A stretch of DNA of 14,274 nt from an uncultured Oscillospiraceae bacterium. GTDB taxonomy: Bacteria; Bacillota; Clostridia; Oscillospirales; Oscillospiraceae. The translations under genes and the position numbers were made by a program. The notes beneath the pieces are model-generated. The model did no database searches, was not told where the DNA came from, and saw only the letters and a program-made list of their open reading frames with translations. The stretch covers positions 1 to 14,274 of the forward strand of contig CAKTUT010000026.1 of NCBI GenBank assembly GCA_934621665.1. Direction: 5' to 3'. Below are positions 14,221 to 14,274 of the stretch, one piece after another; position 1 is the stretch's first letter, and every line of letters begins with the position of its first letter.

Positions 14221-14274
14221 AACTGCTTTTCTTGTGTTCCTCGCCGCCGTTGTGCTTCTGATTCTGACGCTCTG
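14210..14274 (+). CDS. Start of a membrane protein, cut by the window edge (LemA candidate)
   Basis: An open frame from ATG 14210 with AGGAGG 9 nt ahead (14195-14200), overlapping the DUF3137-like stop by 11 nt. The 21 visible residues, MTFETAFLVFLAAVVLLILT and one more Leu, are a hydrophobic N-terminal helix. LemA-family proteins begin with such a helix and often accompany DUF3137 genes, so LemA is my guess from context; the visible part alone does not prove it. Confidence 0.6.
   Translation, partial: MTFETAFLVFLAAVVLLILTL

Overview
The window reads as chromosomal DNA from a Gram-positive anaerobe of the Bacillota, class Clostridia, most likely an Oscillospirales/Ruminococcaceae-type gut bacterium. 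The reasons are the mid-50s GC content (by eye), strong AGGAGG ribosome binding sites nearly everywhere, some TTG starts, the truA-ecfT-ecfA2-ecfA1 block typical of Bacillota, a zinc-finger Clp ATPase of the ClpE type, a DUF1292 protein and Clostridia-type accessory families. No IS element, phage gene, tRNA, rRNA or CRISPR array is seen.

Left part (1-1212, + strand): after a terminator of something upstream comes a two-gene operon, a 70-aa Xre-type repressor and a six-helix membrane protein (DUF3169-like). They are driven by a near-consensus promoter that carries three identical-width 18-bp palindromes, very probably the repressor's own operators. A GC-rich hairpin at 1182-1212 serves this operon and the convergent clp gene.

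Middle part (1219-11552, - strand): in transcription order, a class A penicillin-binding protein, a class I SAM methyltransferase (RlmI/RlmK-like), the energy-coupling-factor module ecfA1-ecfA2-ecfT, truA and a membrane-anchored DUF5711-like beta-propeller protein. Gaps are -11 to 34 bp, so this looks like one transcription unit. The ClpE-like ATPase follows after 97 bp with its own extended -10 promoter. The theme is housekeeping: envelope synthesis, RNA modification, vitamin uptake and protein quality control.

Right part (11640-14274, + strand): a short TTG-started membrane protein whose tail resembles the BofC C-terminal domain, with a terminator; then a DUF1292 (YrzB-like) acidic protein with a near-consensus promoter; then about 240 bp of non-coding DNA that has every sign of a structured RNA of about 200 nt with a strong intrinsic terminator (best guess raiA-motif class, 6S second). 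After a second terminator-like hairpin come a small lipoprotein, a DUF3137-like membrane protein and the start of a further membrane protein (possibly LemA), all tightly spaced.

The most interesting items are the structured RNA at about 12486-12723, with a 14-bp long-range pairing that competes with its own terminator, and the triple-operator promoter at 95-167. I see no clearly novel multi-gene system; most of the window is ordinary core genome.
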